Assembly: GCF_002844555.1 (NCBI RefSeq)
Contig: NZ_PJNI01000022.1
Location: 1-39,881 of the forward strand
DNA: 39,881 nucleotides
DNA from: Brumimicrobium salinarum
Lineage (GTDB): Bacteria; Bacteroidota; Bacteroidia; Flavobacteriales_D; Crocinitomicaceae
Reading direction: 5' to 3'
Part shown: positions 31,236 to 39,881 of the stretch, piece after piece
Position numbering within the stretch: position 1 is the stretch's first letter
Layout of the letters: each line of letters opens with the position of its first letter
Notes under the pieces: generated by a model
The model's input: only the letters and a program-made list of their open reading frames with translations
Told to the model about the DNA's origin: nothing
The model's database searches: none
Program-made: the position numbers and the translations under genes

Positions 31236-33596
31236 TTAATCAATTATTAGCTTTTTTTTAAGAATTGAGCTTCCGTCAATAATTTCGACGGTATAATAAC
31301 CGCTTGAGAGCGAAATTTCTTGAATCGTTGTTTCTTGAATTATGTGCAGCGATTTTACGCGTTCCCCAATACTATTATAAATATTGATTTTGGCCGTTGT
31401 AACCTTATCCCATTCAATTGTAAAGCTTCCATTAGAAGGATTCGGATAGATATTTACTTTTTCAGAAGGTACATTTTCCTTCACACCAACTGAAATAGGT
31501 TCTGGCGGTAGTATATGATCAGTTCCTAGCGCAAATACATAACGATTATTGTTGCTTCCTTCATTGGTTCCGAACTCAGTCAAACTCCATAAAGTGTCTT
31601 TGTTTTCTTCTAAATAAAGGTCGTTTAATCCCGGCGGATAAATAAACGTGTTGTAATCTATTTCAACAGTATCTATTTGCTGTCCAGGTGAAATATTTGG
31701 GTTAATATCATAGCTGCTTGCATACAACTTGCTAGGATTGTTTCTTCCAAAACTCGTTGATGTCCAAATAATCTTTTCATCAGGAATCAGTAGATTCTCC
31801 ATTGAGGCCATTCCTTGTATTTTATCAAAAAATGAACTGTGATAAGGAGCTCCAGCACTTAGGTTATTTATGGAAGACCAAAAAACGGTACTGTTTTCAT
31901 TAAAGGTACAGCTTGTATCACATTGTTTTTTAAATGTGCCTCCAACCATCTCTTCGGTGTCCCAATCATACGAAAGCGTTGAAGCGTTGATGGGCAAGTC
32001 TATGGTGGCTACTCTTTTGAGAATGTATCGGTAATTGTAATAGTTTTCCAAACCTGCATTCGGAACACGTTTAATGTCGTTTAAATCGAACGCATACATT
32101 CTTTTGTTGCTAGAACTTCTTGTGTCAGGTAAAAACAAAGTATCTCCTTTGATCATTAGGGCACCAACATGAATGTTTTCAAATGTTTTATATGCTTCAT
32201 CAACCAGTAAAACATGGCGATACTTTATGTTTTCTTCATCACTAACATCAACAAATGAAACCCTAGCGCCACGGTTTTCATAATTTTCATCGCTTCTTCC
32301 GTACCAACTTACAGCTACATAATCTCGGCAGTTTAAGTCTGTTTTAGCAATTCCTTTAGGACGGTATTTCAGTGTAGAGTTATCACTGTTATTCCAGACG
32401 AAACCTTTTTTTGCTGCTGACGAAATACTTGCTAGCACTGTACTGTCTAGCTGAGTTGCTGTTCTATTTAGTGATAAATCACATAAATCAGTGACCGTGT
32501 ATTCATCAGGATTCTGACCTGGAGGAAGAAGATCATTTACATTGAATGCAAAAACAAAGCGATTATTTCCTGTTCCTTCATTGGGTGTAAACTCGGTTAA
32601 AGTCCATAAAGTACTTTTATCTTGTTCAAAATGTAAGTTTTCTAATCCTGGCGGAAATTGATAAGCAGTATAATGAAGATTACCGGTGTTAACCGTTTGT
32701 CCTTGGGTGTTGTTAGGACTTCTGTCATAATTCGTTGCATAAATATGACTTGGATTGTTTCTGCCCCAACTAGAAGCCATCCAAATTAGTTTTTTGTTGC
32801 TATTCCAAGGATTATCAATGGAAGCCATTCCTTGTGCTTTATCGAAAAAGTTTTGGTGATAAGGAGAAGATCCATTGACTTGATTTGGCTTGAACCATGA
32901 AAATGTAGTTGCACTGTTAAATGTACAGCCAGTAGTACATAGTTTATCAAAAGTTGCCACTAACATTTCATCACTGTCCCAATCATACGAAATAGTCGAC
33001 GCCTGAATAGGTAAGTGGTGGGTAACTACTCTTTTTACGATGTAACCATAATTATAAAAACTGGATTGATCACTGCTGGGCACGCGCTTGATATCACTCA
33101 TCGAAAACCCATAAATTCTTTTATTTGATCCGCTTCGTGTATCTGGAATATATAAGGTGTCGTCTTTATAAAATAATCCTCCAGCATGAATATTATTAAA
33201 AGTGTTGTAGTTTTCATCTACCAATAAAACATGACGGTATTTAATATTGTTCATGTCCGAAATATCAGCAAACGAAATACGTGCTCCTCTATTTTCGTAG
33301 TTTTCCGAACTTCTACCATACCAACTCACAGCAATAAATTTTCTGCATCCTAAGGTAATGTCTGTAATTCCTTGTGGACGAAATTTATCTGTTTCATTAT
33401 CTCCATTGTTCCAAACAAACCCTTTAAAAGCTGGTGAAACAGTAGCGAGTTCTGTGGAAGATAGCTTCGTTGCTGTTCTATTCAAATCTAAATTACATAA
33501 GGATACGGTATTATAGTTCGATGGGTTTTGAGCGTAGGTAAAAAATACCCAAAAAGCTGTAGCTAAAGATAAGAAAAGTGATAGGATTTTTTTCAT
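31236..33596 (-). CDS. T9SS-secreted protein with two about 335-residue internal repeats
   Basis: 786 residues: signal peptide (ending FFTYAQ), two tandem homologous units, then a T9SS type A domain. Unit 1 (about 28-360) and unit 2 (about 362-700) share, in order, LCNLDLNRTAT / LCDLSLNRTAT, KGFVWNN, AVSWYGRS-ENYENRGAR, KYRHVLLVDE, TLYIPDTRS / TLFLPDTRS, YDWDSDEMLV / YDWDTEEMVG, C-TxxCTFN, and WTLTEFTPNEGTGNNRFVFA / WSLTEFGTNEGSNNNRYVFA. The end (about 709-786) has VNIYPNPSNGSFTIEWDK and LSSGYYTVEIIDGS. Each unit looks like a beta-propeller or similar strand-rich fold with a conserved Cys pair. I recognise no catalytic family. Surface or extracellular role inferred from the sorting domain. 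Confidence 0.85.
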   Translation of the reverse strand: MKKILSLFLSLATAFWVFFTYAQNPSNYNTVSLCNLDLNRTATKLSSTELATVSPAFKGFVWNNGDNETDKFRPQGITDITLGCRKFIAVSWYGRSSENYENRGARISFADISDMNNIKYRHVLLVDENYNTFNNIHAGGLFYKDDTLYIPDTRSGSNKRIYGFSMSDIKRVPSSDQSSFYNYGYIVKRVVTHHLPIQASTISYDWDSDEMLVATFDKLCTTGCTFNSATTFSWFKPNQVNGSSPYHQNFFDKAQGMASIDNPWNSNKKLIWMASSWGRNNPSHIYATNYDRSPNNTQGQTVNTGNLHYTAYQFPPGLENLHFEQDKSTLWTLTEFTPNEGTGNNRFVFAFNVNDLLPPGQNPDEYTVTDLCDLSLNRTATQLDSTVLASISSAAKKGFVWNNSDNSTLKYRPKGIAKTDLNCRDYVAVSWYGRSDENYENRGARVSFVDVSDEENIKYRHVLLVDEAYKTFENIHVGALMIKGDTLFLPDTRSSSNKRMYAFDLNDIKRVPNAGLENYYNYRYILKRVATIDLPINASTLSYDWDTEEMVGGTFKKQCDTSCTFNENSTVFWSSINNLSAGAPYHSSFFDKIQGMASMENLLIPDEKIIWTSTSFGRNNPSKLYASSYDINPNISPGQQIDTVEIDYNTFIYPPGLNDLYLEENKDTLWSLTEFGTNEGSNNNRYVFALGTDHILPPEPISVGVKENVPSEKVNIYPNPSNGSFTIEWDKVTTAKINIYNSIGERVKSLHIIQETTIQEISLSSGYYTVEIIDGSSILKKKLIID

Positions 33597-33817
33597 GATA
33601 GTGTTCTGAATGTGTATACAATAATATGCCTATTTTTTTTAAAAGTACAATTTTGCAGCTGATTTCATTCTTGATTTATGCCCCAATGTTTGTTATTCTA
33701 TTACTAATTAAACCGTGATGTCTTATGTTTTTTTAACACGGAATGCTCTTCCGAAGTTATTACAAATGCTTATTATTTAAGAGTTCAAACAATTATTAAT
33801 TAAATTCAAACTAAATT

Positions 33818-34009
33818 ATGAGTTCAACAGAAGATAAAATTAAAGGAAATTGGAATCAATTAAAAGGAAAATTAAAGCAGCAATATGGAGAATTGACAGA
33901 CGATGATTTAAAGTATACAGAAGGTAAGGAAGACGAGCTGCTTGGTCGAATTCAGGAGAAGACTGGAAAAGCTAAGGAAGAAATTAAAAAATATATTGAT
34001 GAGTTGTAA
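33818..34009 (+). CDS. CsbD family stress-response protein
   Basis: 63 residues with the CsbD signature [40 protein letters not shown] and [18 protein letters not shown]. Highly charged and helical, probably a small cytosolic protein expressed in stress or stationary phase, as known for CsbD of Bacillus under sigma-B; the biochemical role is unknown. It stands alone, with a strong terminator after it. The upstream 220 bp is AT-rich with no clear promoter. Confidence 0.93.
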   Translation: MSSTEDKIKGNWNQLKGKLKQQYGELTDDDLKYTEGKEDELLGRIQEKTGKAKEEIKKYIDEL

Positions 34010-34034
34010 GAAAATACGTTTGTGTTTATAGAGA

Positions 34035-34063
34035 AACGAGTCCTTTTGGGATTCGTTTTTTTT
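34035..34063 (+). terminator. Terminator of the csbD-like gene
   Basis: AACGAGTCC pairs with GGATTCGTT (one G-T pair) across a TTTT-containing loop and is followed by a run of T, 25 bp after the stop. Confidence 0.88.
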
Positions 34064-34445
34064 GCTTCATATATTTGTAATTGAAGTTAAAGAAGCAAGC
34101 TATTAACGGATCTTGTTCAATGTGTTTATCTTATTCGGAGTTTTTATTTTGAACGATTTTCGCTGTAAATAAGGTATATACACTTTTTGCGTTGGTAATG
34201 TGAAAAGTCAGAAAGCAATAAATACGAATAATTAACTTGATAGTGATATGTTAAGCTTTCCAAAATGAGGTTGCAATCTCCATCCATAAGATGATTTTTT
34301 ATTTTTAATATTTCATGATTTTAACCTTTAAATAATAGCTGTAATTCACTACTCCTACCATCATTTAGTAGTTTTTTCAACATCTAATTAATTAATAATG
34401 AATGTCTGAAGGGATACTTTTAGATTTTGTTTTTTACATAATATC
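34064..34445. other. Long AT-rich intergenic region
   Basis: No gene, RNA or strong repeat is seen here. Very AT-rich tracts (ATTAATTAATAATG, TTTTTT) lie upstream of the adhesin promoter and could bind regulators or nucleoid proteins. A short unsupported open frame was ignored. Confidence 0.5.
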
Positions 34446-34476
34446 TTTGAAAACCTCTTTATTAAATGTAAGTTTG
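34446..34476 (+). promoter_or_regulatory. Promoter of the 1417-aa T9SS protein
   Basis: A full Bacteroidota promoter: TTTG at 34446-34449, 19 bp spacer, TAAGTTTG at 34469-34476, 29 bp before the ATG. The same elements, spacing and flanking GTAAGTTTG / AATAATTA occur before the paralogue at 39017. Confidence 0.8.
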
Positions 34477-34505
34477 TTTTGAATAATTAACTAAAAACTT
34501 AATTT

Positions 34506-37500
34506 ATGAAAAAAATTTACAAAAATCTTGTTCGTACAACTTTAGGGGTGCTTGCATTTGGGTTGAGCCTCTCCTCCTACGGACAAATTACATCTTACCC
34601 TTTTACTGAAGGGTTTGAAGGCGGAAATATTCCCGCAGGATGGACACAAGAATATGAGTCAGGAACAGAGGATTGGCAGATAGTTGCAGCTAATGGAAGT
34701 GGAAACGTATCACCGCGAACAGGTACTGGAATGGCGGAGTTTAGAACCACGACAAGCGGTAACTCAACAAAGTTAGTCACTCCACAATTGGATATCACCT
34801 CTTTGGCAAATCCAGAATTGAGTTTCTATTTTGCGAATGAAAATTGGCTTGGAGATATTGATGAGTTAAGAGTGTATTATAAAGCTAACGCAGGAGATGC
34901 ATGGACACAATTAGGAGTTGATTATACTGCTGAGCATTCTTCGTGGGCAGAAGTTTCAATGATTCTGCCAAACGCATCTACTGATTACTATATTGCGTTT
35001 GAAGGAACTTCCAATTATGCGCGAGGTTTAGATATCGATGATGTTGAGGTTAGGGAAGGTCCAACTTGTCCAGCTCCATCGGCTTTAAATATTGCTAATC
35101 TTGCTGCCACATCTGTTGATTTATTATGGACAGAAAATGGTCCAGCAACATTATGGGATATAGAGTTAGGCACAGTTGGTTTCACACCAACTGGGACGCC
35201 AACAGATGCAGGTGTGACTGCAAATCCTTTTAATTTAACTGGATTAACCCCAGAAACAGACTACGATTTTTATGTAAGATCAGATTGTGGAGGAGGAGAT
35301 GAAAGTATTTGGGTAGGACCGTTTAGTTTTACTACACCAGCCACATGTCCGGCACCATCTACATTAAATGCTTCAAATATAACAGCAACAACTGCAGATT
35401 TAGATTGGACAGAAAATGGTGCAGCAACTACTTGGAACATTGAATATGATTTAGCTGGATTTACACCAACTGGAACTCCTACAGTTTCTGGAGTAACTTC
35501 AAATCCTTTCACCTTAATAGGATTGACACAAAATACAGATTATGATTTTTACGTTCAAGCTGATTGTGGCGGTGGAGATGAAAGTGCTTGGGTAGGACCG
35601 TTTAGTTTTACAACAATATGTGGTCAAGTAGTTGCACCATGGACCTACGACGTTGAGACAGCAACTGCAACTACAAGTTCAGCAATTGAAGATTGTTGGT
35701 CATCTACTCCTAATAACACTACATCTGATTACAGATGGAATGTGGAAGGAAGTGGAGGTAATACTCCTTCTTCTAATACCGGACCTGATGCTCCAAACAG
35801 TGGTAGTTCATATTTTTATATAGAAGCGACTAGTGGTTCAACAGGTGATGTTGCGGTTTTGACAACGCCGACTCTCGATGTTTCAGGTTTAACAACTCCG
35901 TTTTTAAGTTTTTACTATCACATGTATGGTGAAGATATTGATGAATTGTCAGTTGAAGCATCAGGCGATAATGGTGCAACATGGGATCCGATACTTTCCA
36001 TTACTGGAGAACAACAGTCTAGTGGAGCAGAGTTATGGAAGGAAAGTATAGCAAATTTAGGTGCGTATAATAGTACTTTAATTCTTCGTTTTAAAGCAGT
36101 AAAGGGTGCAAGTTATGATGGTGATATAGCAATTGATGATATTTCTATTACTGAAGCCCCTTCTTGTATTCAGCCTGCGAATCTTGAATTGTCTTCTTTA
36201 TCAACAACCTCTGCTGGAATTACGTGGACAGAAAATGGTACAGCAACAGCATGGAATATTGAATATGGTCCAGCTGGGTTTACACCTACAGGAAGTGCAA
36301 CTGAAACAGGAGTTACTAATCCATACACTTTAACTGGATTAACACCAGATACCGATTACGATTTATACGTTCAAGCGGATTGTGGAAGCGGTGATGTTAG
36401 TACGTGGGTAGGTCCTTTAAATTTTTATACTGGATATTGTGTGCCGTCATCCACTGATGCATCCACTTACATAGATGTTTTTGAAACAACTAACGGTTCG
36501 ACTAATATTTCTAATCTTAGTTCAGGTTATGCCACAGGTGGTTATTTTGATGGAACTGCACAAGCGGTTGCTGATTTTGAAACAGCTTCTTTCGATTTTA
36601 ATGCTGAAATAGTAGGTGGAACTGCTGGTTTTGCTATTTGGATAGATTGGGACAACGATTTAATTTTTGATGATGCTACAGAAAAAGTTTATTCTTCAAC
36701 TAGTTATGGTAACGGTCCTTTTACAGGAACGGTTACTATTCCAAACGGTACAGCAGTGGGTGATTATCGCATGAGGATAACAGTTGACTATAACGCTTCT
36801 ACTCCCTCAGATCCTTGTAATGGAGGTTCGAGATCCGAATTTGAAGATTATACAGTTACTGTTGTTCCGACTCCTTCTTGTTTGCCACCTTCGGCACTAA
36901 ATGCTTCTAACATAACAGCAACAAGTGCAGATTTAGATTGGACAGAAAACGGTTCAGCAACTGTCTGGAATATTGAGTTAGGTGCGGCTGGATTTACGCC
37001 AACAGGTAGTGCAACGGAAACGGGTGTTTCTAACCCGCATACTTTAAGTGGTTTAACTGCAAATACAGACTACGAATTTTATGTACAAGCAGATTGTGGA
37101 TCAGGTGACGAAAGTACGTGGAGCGGTCCTTATACCTTTACGACTTTATGTAATGCTTATACTGTTCCTTATAACGAAGGTTTTGAAACTGGATATGTTG
37201 ATGGAGATGATGTTGCAGGCTGTCTGTCCCAAGAATCGCTTAACGGTACTGGCGTTTGGACTGTAAACAATACCTTGACAACCTACAACAGAACACCACG
37301 AACGGGTGCCTGGAACATGTACTTGGGGTACAGTAACGAAGATTGGATGTTTATTCCTATTGAATTAACAGCTGGTACATCATACACTGCAGAGTTTTAC
37401 GTACGTCAAGATGCAACAAGCGGTGCAACAATTGAATTAGCGTATGGTTTAACGAATGATGATGCTGGAATGACAGATGTTATTGTAGGGTCTACGCCAG

Positions 37501-38759
37501 TAACGGATGGAAATTATGAATTAATCAGTGGAACTTTTACACCAACTAACACGGGTGTATATTATGTAGGGATTAAGGGAGAAGCAAACTTCACTCCTTA
37601 TTACATCTCAGTTGATGATATTGCTATTTATGAAACGCCTTCATGTTTAGCTCCATCTGCGCTTAACGCTTCAAATATTACAGCTACAAGCGCTGATTTA
37701 GATTGGACAGAAAACGGTTCAGCAACTGTTTGGAATATTGAATTAGGTGCAGCTGGATTTACGCCAACAGGTAGTGCAACGGAAACAGGAGTTTCTAACC
37801 CACATACTTTGAGTGGTTTAACCGCAAACACAGACTATGATTATTATGTACAAGCCGATTGTGGTAGTGGAGATGTAAGTACTTGGGTTGGACCTTATAG
37901 TTTCTCAACACCATGTACTCCATCAACATCAACAGATGTTCATGTCGTTTGTGAGACATTTACATGGATAGATGGAAATACATACACTGCTGACAATAAC
38001 ACTGCAACTCACACTTTAGTTGGTGGTGCTTCAAATGGTTGTGACTCTATTGTGTCATTAGACTTGACAGTTAATAGTGCTACATCAGGAACGGATGTTC
38101 AAGTAGCGTGTGGAGCATTTGATTGGATAGATGGAAATACCTACACAACAGATAATAATACAGCAACGTTTACAATTGTTGGTGGAAGTGCTAATGGTTG
38201 TGATTCAACCGTGACCTTAGACTTAACTATCAATCCTGCGCTTGATGCTGGAGCTGATAGTGCAACAACGGTTTGTCTGAATGAGCCATTTGAGTTAAAT
38301 GATTATCTTGGAAGTTCCGCCCAATCTGGAGGAACTTGGAAAGATCAAAATAACCTTACAGTGGTTAATACAAGTTTGACAGCACCAACTGCTGCTGGAA
38401 CATTTGTATATAAATACATTGTTAGTAGTCCAAACTGTACACCTGATACTGCATTAGTAACTATTAATGTGGATGATGGATGTGATTACCTTGTTGGTTT
38501 AGCGTCGGAAAAACTTAATGATATTTCAGTTTATCCAAACCCTGTGACAACACAATTAAACATTGTTAATTCATCAAATGCTTCATCTTTAAAAGTTGAA
38601 ATGTTTGATATGAACGGACGTGTGGTGTTGAAAGAAGATAAAGCGCTTAATAATGCATCTGAAGCTACATTGTCAATAGGATTCCTAGATAAAGGAATTT
38701 ACACTTTACGTGTTTATAACGATGAAGGTCAGAAAACATTTAAAATAGTGAAGCAATAG
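34506..38759 (+). CDS. Large T9SS-secreted protein with FN3, choice-of-anchor-J and GEVED domains
   Basis: 1417 residues. Signal peptide (ending LSSYGQ), then a choice-of-anchor-J/MAM-like domain (about 25-185, FTEGFEGGNIPAGWTQ and LDIDDVEV), two FN3 modules, a second J-type domain (about 371-545), FN3, a GEVED domain (about 645-790, IWIDWDNDLIFDDATEK), FN3, a third J-type domain, a fifth FN3, two 50-residue repeats (TWIDGNTYT...NGCDS), an SprB/PKD-like segment and a T9SS type A domain (VYPNPVTTQLNIVN, LDKGIYTLRVYNDEGQK). The FN3 units share DLDWTENGSATVWNIE and are nearly identical at DNA level. Probably a surface adhesin or matrix protein. Stop is followed by a terminator. Confidence 0.88.
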   Translation: MKKIYKNLVRTTLGVLAFGLSLSSYGQITSYPFTEGFEGGNIPAGWTQEYESGTEDWQIVAANGSGNVSPRTGTGMAEFRTTTSGNSTKLVTPQLDITSLANPELSFYFANENWLGDIDELRVYYKANAGDAWTQLGVDYTAEHSSWAEVSMILPNASTDYYIAFEGTSNYARGLDIDDVEVREGPTCPAPSALNIANLAATSVDLLWTENGPATLWDIELGTVGFTPTGTPTDAGVTANPFNLTGLTPETDYDFYVRSDCGGGDESIWVGPFSFTTPATCPAPSTLNASNITATTADLDWTENGAATTWNIEYDLAGFTPTGTPTVSGVTSNPFTLIGLTQNTDYDFYVQADCGGGDESAWVGPFSFTTICGQVVAPWTYDVETATATTSSAIEDCWSSTPNNTTSDYRWNVEGSGGNTPSSNTGPDAPNSGSSYFYIEATSGSTGDVAVLTTPTLDVSGLTTPFLSFYYHMYGEDIDELSVEASGDNGATWDPILSITGEQQSSGAELWKESIANLGAYNSTLILRFKAVKGASYDGDIAIDDISITEAPSCIQPANLELSSLSTTSAGITWTENGTATAWNIEYGPAGFTPTGSATETGVTNPYTLTGLTPDTDYDLYVQADCGSGDVSTWVGPLNFYTGYCVPSSTDASTYIDVFETTNGSTNISNLSSGYATGGYFDGTAQAVADFETASFDFNAEIVGGTAGFAIWIDWDNDLIFDDATEKVYSSTSYGNGPFTGTVTIPNGTAVGDYRMRITVDYNASTPSDPCNGGSRSEFEDYTVTVVPTPSCLPPSALNASNITATSADLDWTENGSATVWNIELGAAGFTPTGSATETGVSNPHTLSGLTANTDYEFYVQADCGSGDESTWSGPYTFTTLCNAYTVPYNEGFETGYVDGDDVAGCLSQESLNGTGVWTVNNTLTTYNRTPRTGAWNMYLGYSNEDWMFIPIELTAGTSYTAEFYVRQDATSGATIELAYGLTNDDAGMTDVIVGSTPVTDGNYELISGTFTPTNTGVYYVGIKGEANFTPYYISVDDIAIYETPSCLAPSALNASNITATSADLDWTENGSATVWNIELGAAGFTPTGSATETGVSNPHTLSGLTANTDYDYYVQADCGSGDVSTWVGPYSFSTPCTPSTSTDVHVVCETFTWIDGNTYTADNNTATHTLVGGASNGCDSIVSLDLTVNSATSGTDVQVACGAFDWIDGNTYTTDNNTATFTIVGGSANGCDSTVTLDLTINPALDAGADSATTVCLNEPFELNDYLGSSAQSGGTWKDQNNLTVVNTSLTAPTAAGTFVYKYIVSSPNCTPDTALVTINVDDGCDYLVGLASEKLNDISVYPNPVTTQLNIVNSSNASSLKVEMFDMNGRVVLKEDKALNNASEATLSIGFLDKGIYTLRVYNDEGQKTFKIVKQ
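36895..37150 (+). repeat. FN3-encoding DNA repeat, copy 1
   Basis: One of five FN3 repeat units in the 1417-aa gene. It is almost base-for-base the same as the unit at about 37655-37910 (long stretches such as GATTTAGATTGGACAGAAAA and ATTTACGCCAACAGGTAGTG are shared), with only third-position changes, so the two separated recently or are homogenised by recombination. Confidence 0.8.
37655..37910 (+). repeat. FN3-encoding DNA repeat, copy 2
   Basis: Near-identical partner of the unit at 36895-37150; the two are separated by a choice-of-anchor-J-like domain. Less similar units lie at about 35060-35335, 35340-35620 and 36165-36430, and in the paralogous gene from 39555. Confidence 0.8.
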
Positions 38760-38785
38760 ATTTATTAATCTCAATATGAAAAAAG

Positions 38786-38815
38786 AGTCCTGGCATTTTT
38801 GTCGGGACTTTTTTT
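38786..38815 (+). terminator. Terminator after the 1417-aa gene
   Basis: The 9-bp stem AGTCCTGGC / GTCGGGACT (two G-T pairs) with an ATTTTT loop is followed by seven T, 27 bp past the stop. Confidence 0.88.
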
Positions 38816-38956
38816 ATTTAATACAATTCATGTCTTGGGCTGCAATATACCGCTTAACCATTGACCCAGATGCTGAATGTCAGTTGTACCTTGTATTCAA
38901 TTAATTATGAATACTTGAAAAGGTTCTTTCAAGCTGTTTTTTTTTAACTATATTTT

Positions 38957-38987
38957 TTTGATAAACTCATTTTTTAACGTAAGTTTG
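38957..38987 (+). promoter_or_regulatory. Promoter of the second FN3/T9SS-type gene
   Basis: TTTG at 38957-38960, 19 bp spacer, TAAGTTTG at 38980-38987, 29 bp before the ATG. The layout is identical to the promoter at 34446-34476, so the two genes are probably co-regulated duplicates. Confidence 0.8.
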
Positions 38988-39016
38988 CTTTTAATAATTA
39001 CATTAAAACTAGATTT

Positions 39017-39881
39017 ATGAAAAAGATTTTACTAAAAAGTATGCTCTTTCTCTCAGCTCTTGTGTTTAGCTCTAATTTAAGCGCGCAATTCACAGAGGGT
39101 TTTGAAGGAGGTGCGACAGTCCCTACCGGTTGGACTGTTATAAACAACGGTGGAACAAATGAATGGAAGTTTGGTACTCCTCCAACTGGAAGCGCAAATA
39201 GTGGGTCAAATGCCGCTTACATTGAGTTTGAAACGGATGCTCATGATGATTATTTGGTTACTCCTCAAATTACAGTTACTGCAAATACTTCAGATAGGCT
39301 GCGATTTTTTGCTAAAAACGAGTCGAGTACGTTTGTTGAAGAATTTAATATCTTGATTTCAACTACAGGAAATGCTGAAGCGGACTTTACTAATACTTTA
39401 GATGGTCCAATTGCCCCTCCAGATTCTTGGAATGAATATATCTATAATCTATCTGCTTATATTGGTCAGGACATTTATATTGCTTTTCAAGCAGTTTCTG
39501 CCGATAGACTTAGGCTTTACCTAGACGATATATCTATTGAGGCAATGCCTACATGTCCAGAACCATCTACATTAAATGCTTCAAATATAACAGCAACAAC
39601 TGCAGATTTAGACTGGACAGAAAATGGTTCAGCAACATTATGGGATATTGAGTTAGGTGCAGTTGGTTTTACACCAACTGGAACGCCTACAAATACAGGT
39701 GTGACTACAAATCCTTTTAATTTAACTGGATTAACACCAGAAACAGACTACGATTTTTATGTAAGATCTGATTGTGGAGGAGGAGATGAAAGTACTTGGG
39801 TTGGGCCGTTTAGTTTTTCTACACCAGCCACATGTCCGGCACCATCTACATTAAATGCTTCAAATATAACAGCAACAACTG
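39017..39881 (+). CDS. Paralogous choice-of-anchor-J/FN3 surface protein (partial, runs off window)
   Basis: From ATG 39017 the frame is open to the window end (288 codons). Signal peptide MKKILLKSMLFLSALVFSSN-LSAQ, then a choice-of-anchor-J domain (FTEGFEGGATVPTGWTVINN, LVTPQITV, LRLYLDDISIE), then FN3 modules beginning CPEPSTLNASNITATTADLD and again CPAPSTLNASNITATT at the edge. It is the paralogue of the 1417-aa gene upstream, with the same promoter and FN3 type; the last 60 bp match the sequence around 35340-35400 of that gene. A C-terminal T9SS domain is expected beyond the window but not seen. Confidence 0.88.
   Translation, partial: MKKILLKSMLFLSALVFSSNLSAQFTEGFEGGATVPTGWTVINNGGTNEWKFGTPPTGSANSGSNAAYIEFETDAHDDYLVTPQITVTANTSDRLRFFAKNESSTFVEEFNILISTTGNAEADFTNTLDGPIAPPDSWNEYIYNLSAYIGQDIYIAFQAVSADRLRLYLDDISIEAMPTCPEPSTLNASNITATTADLDWTENGSATLWDIELGAVGFTPTGTPTNTGVTTNPFNLTGLTPETDYDFYVRSDCGGGDESTWVGPFSFSTPATCPAPSTLNASNITATT

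Noticed and set aside
34506-38759. Regular repeats as a CRISPR array
   Set aside because: The repeats encode FN3 domains in one continuous frame and are too long and too far apart for CRISPR repeats and spacers.

Overview
The window comes from an AT-rich genome of the Bacteroidota, most likely a marine-type member of the Flavobacteriales. The evidence is several proteins with C-terminal type IX secretion (T9SS) sorting domains, a GldH gliding lipoprotein, TonB-dependent and OMP_b-brl outer-membrane proteins, a CbpA/CbpM pair, and Bacteroidota promoters of the TTTG-N19-TAnnTTTG type. Clear Shine-Dalgarno sequences are generally absent.

Layout. 1-1.1 kb is an accessory-looking edge: the 5' end of a MARQKGIIKL-type gene, a small HTH-like protein and an internally deleted peroxiredoxin. 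1.3-6.0 kb holds DoxX plus a TonB-type receptor, divergent from a LytS-like histidine kinase and a LytTR response regulator. 6.2-6.7 kb has an ISAon1-type transposase fragment and tRNA-Ser(UGA). 6.9-12.9 kb is core: GWxTD protein, family 2 glycosyltransferase, AroQ, XerC/XerD recombinase, RicT (PSP1 domain, frameshifted at an A7 run) and GldH. 12.9-13.6 kb is a lone CoA-transferase beta subunit.

13.7-15.4 kb is the most unusual part. A single-gene module encoding a lipoprotein is bounded like an integron gene cassette: GTTGGGC upstream, and a 132-bp attC-like folded repeat starting GCCCAAC downstream. It is joined directly to the truncated 3' end of a higB toxin. The adjoining higA antitoxin is split by a 230-bp MITE-like element with 13-bp inverted ends and an ATAA target duplication. 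No integron integrase or transposase is present in the window.

15.4-19.2 kb is a sulfate-assimilation operon (DUF2061, cysH, cysD, cysN) with an upstream Rrf2 regulator and a candidate operator. 19.2-25.9 kb holds a Cache/SpoIIE phosphatase, ferrochelatase, a second A7-frameshifted gene (an outer-membrane protein), tRNA-Leu(CAA), an AlkB-like dioxygenase, a porin-like barrel and a lipoprotein with a Pmp3-like tail. 26.0-31.2 kb holds an SDR/DUF2867 protein, a small T9SS cargo, a decayed YafK L,D-transpeptidase and the run cbpA-cbpM-DUF421-membrane protein. 31.2-39.9 kb is dominated by large T9SS-secreted repeat proteins: a 786-aa internally duplicated protein, and two paralogous FN3/choice-of-anchor-J proteins with near-identical promoters, the second running off the window.

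Functionally, the core genes cover sulfur assimilation, haem and shikimate synthesis, gliding/secretion and envelope stress. At least six loci are broken or remnant (peroxiredoxin, ISAon1 fragment, higB, higA, yafK, the frameshifted barrel), which suggests a genome with active turnover of accessory DNA.
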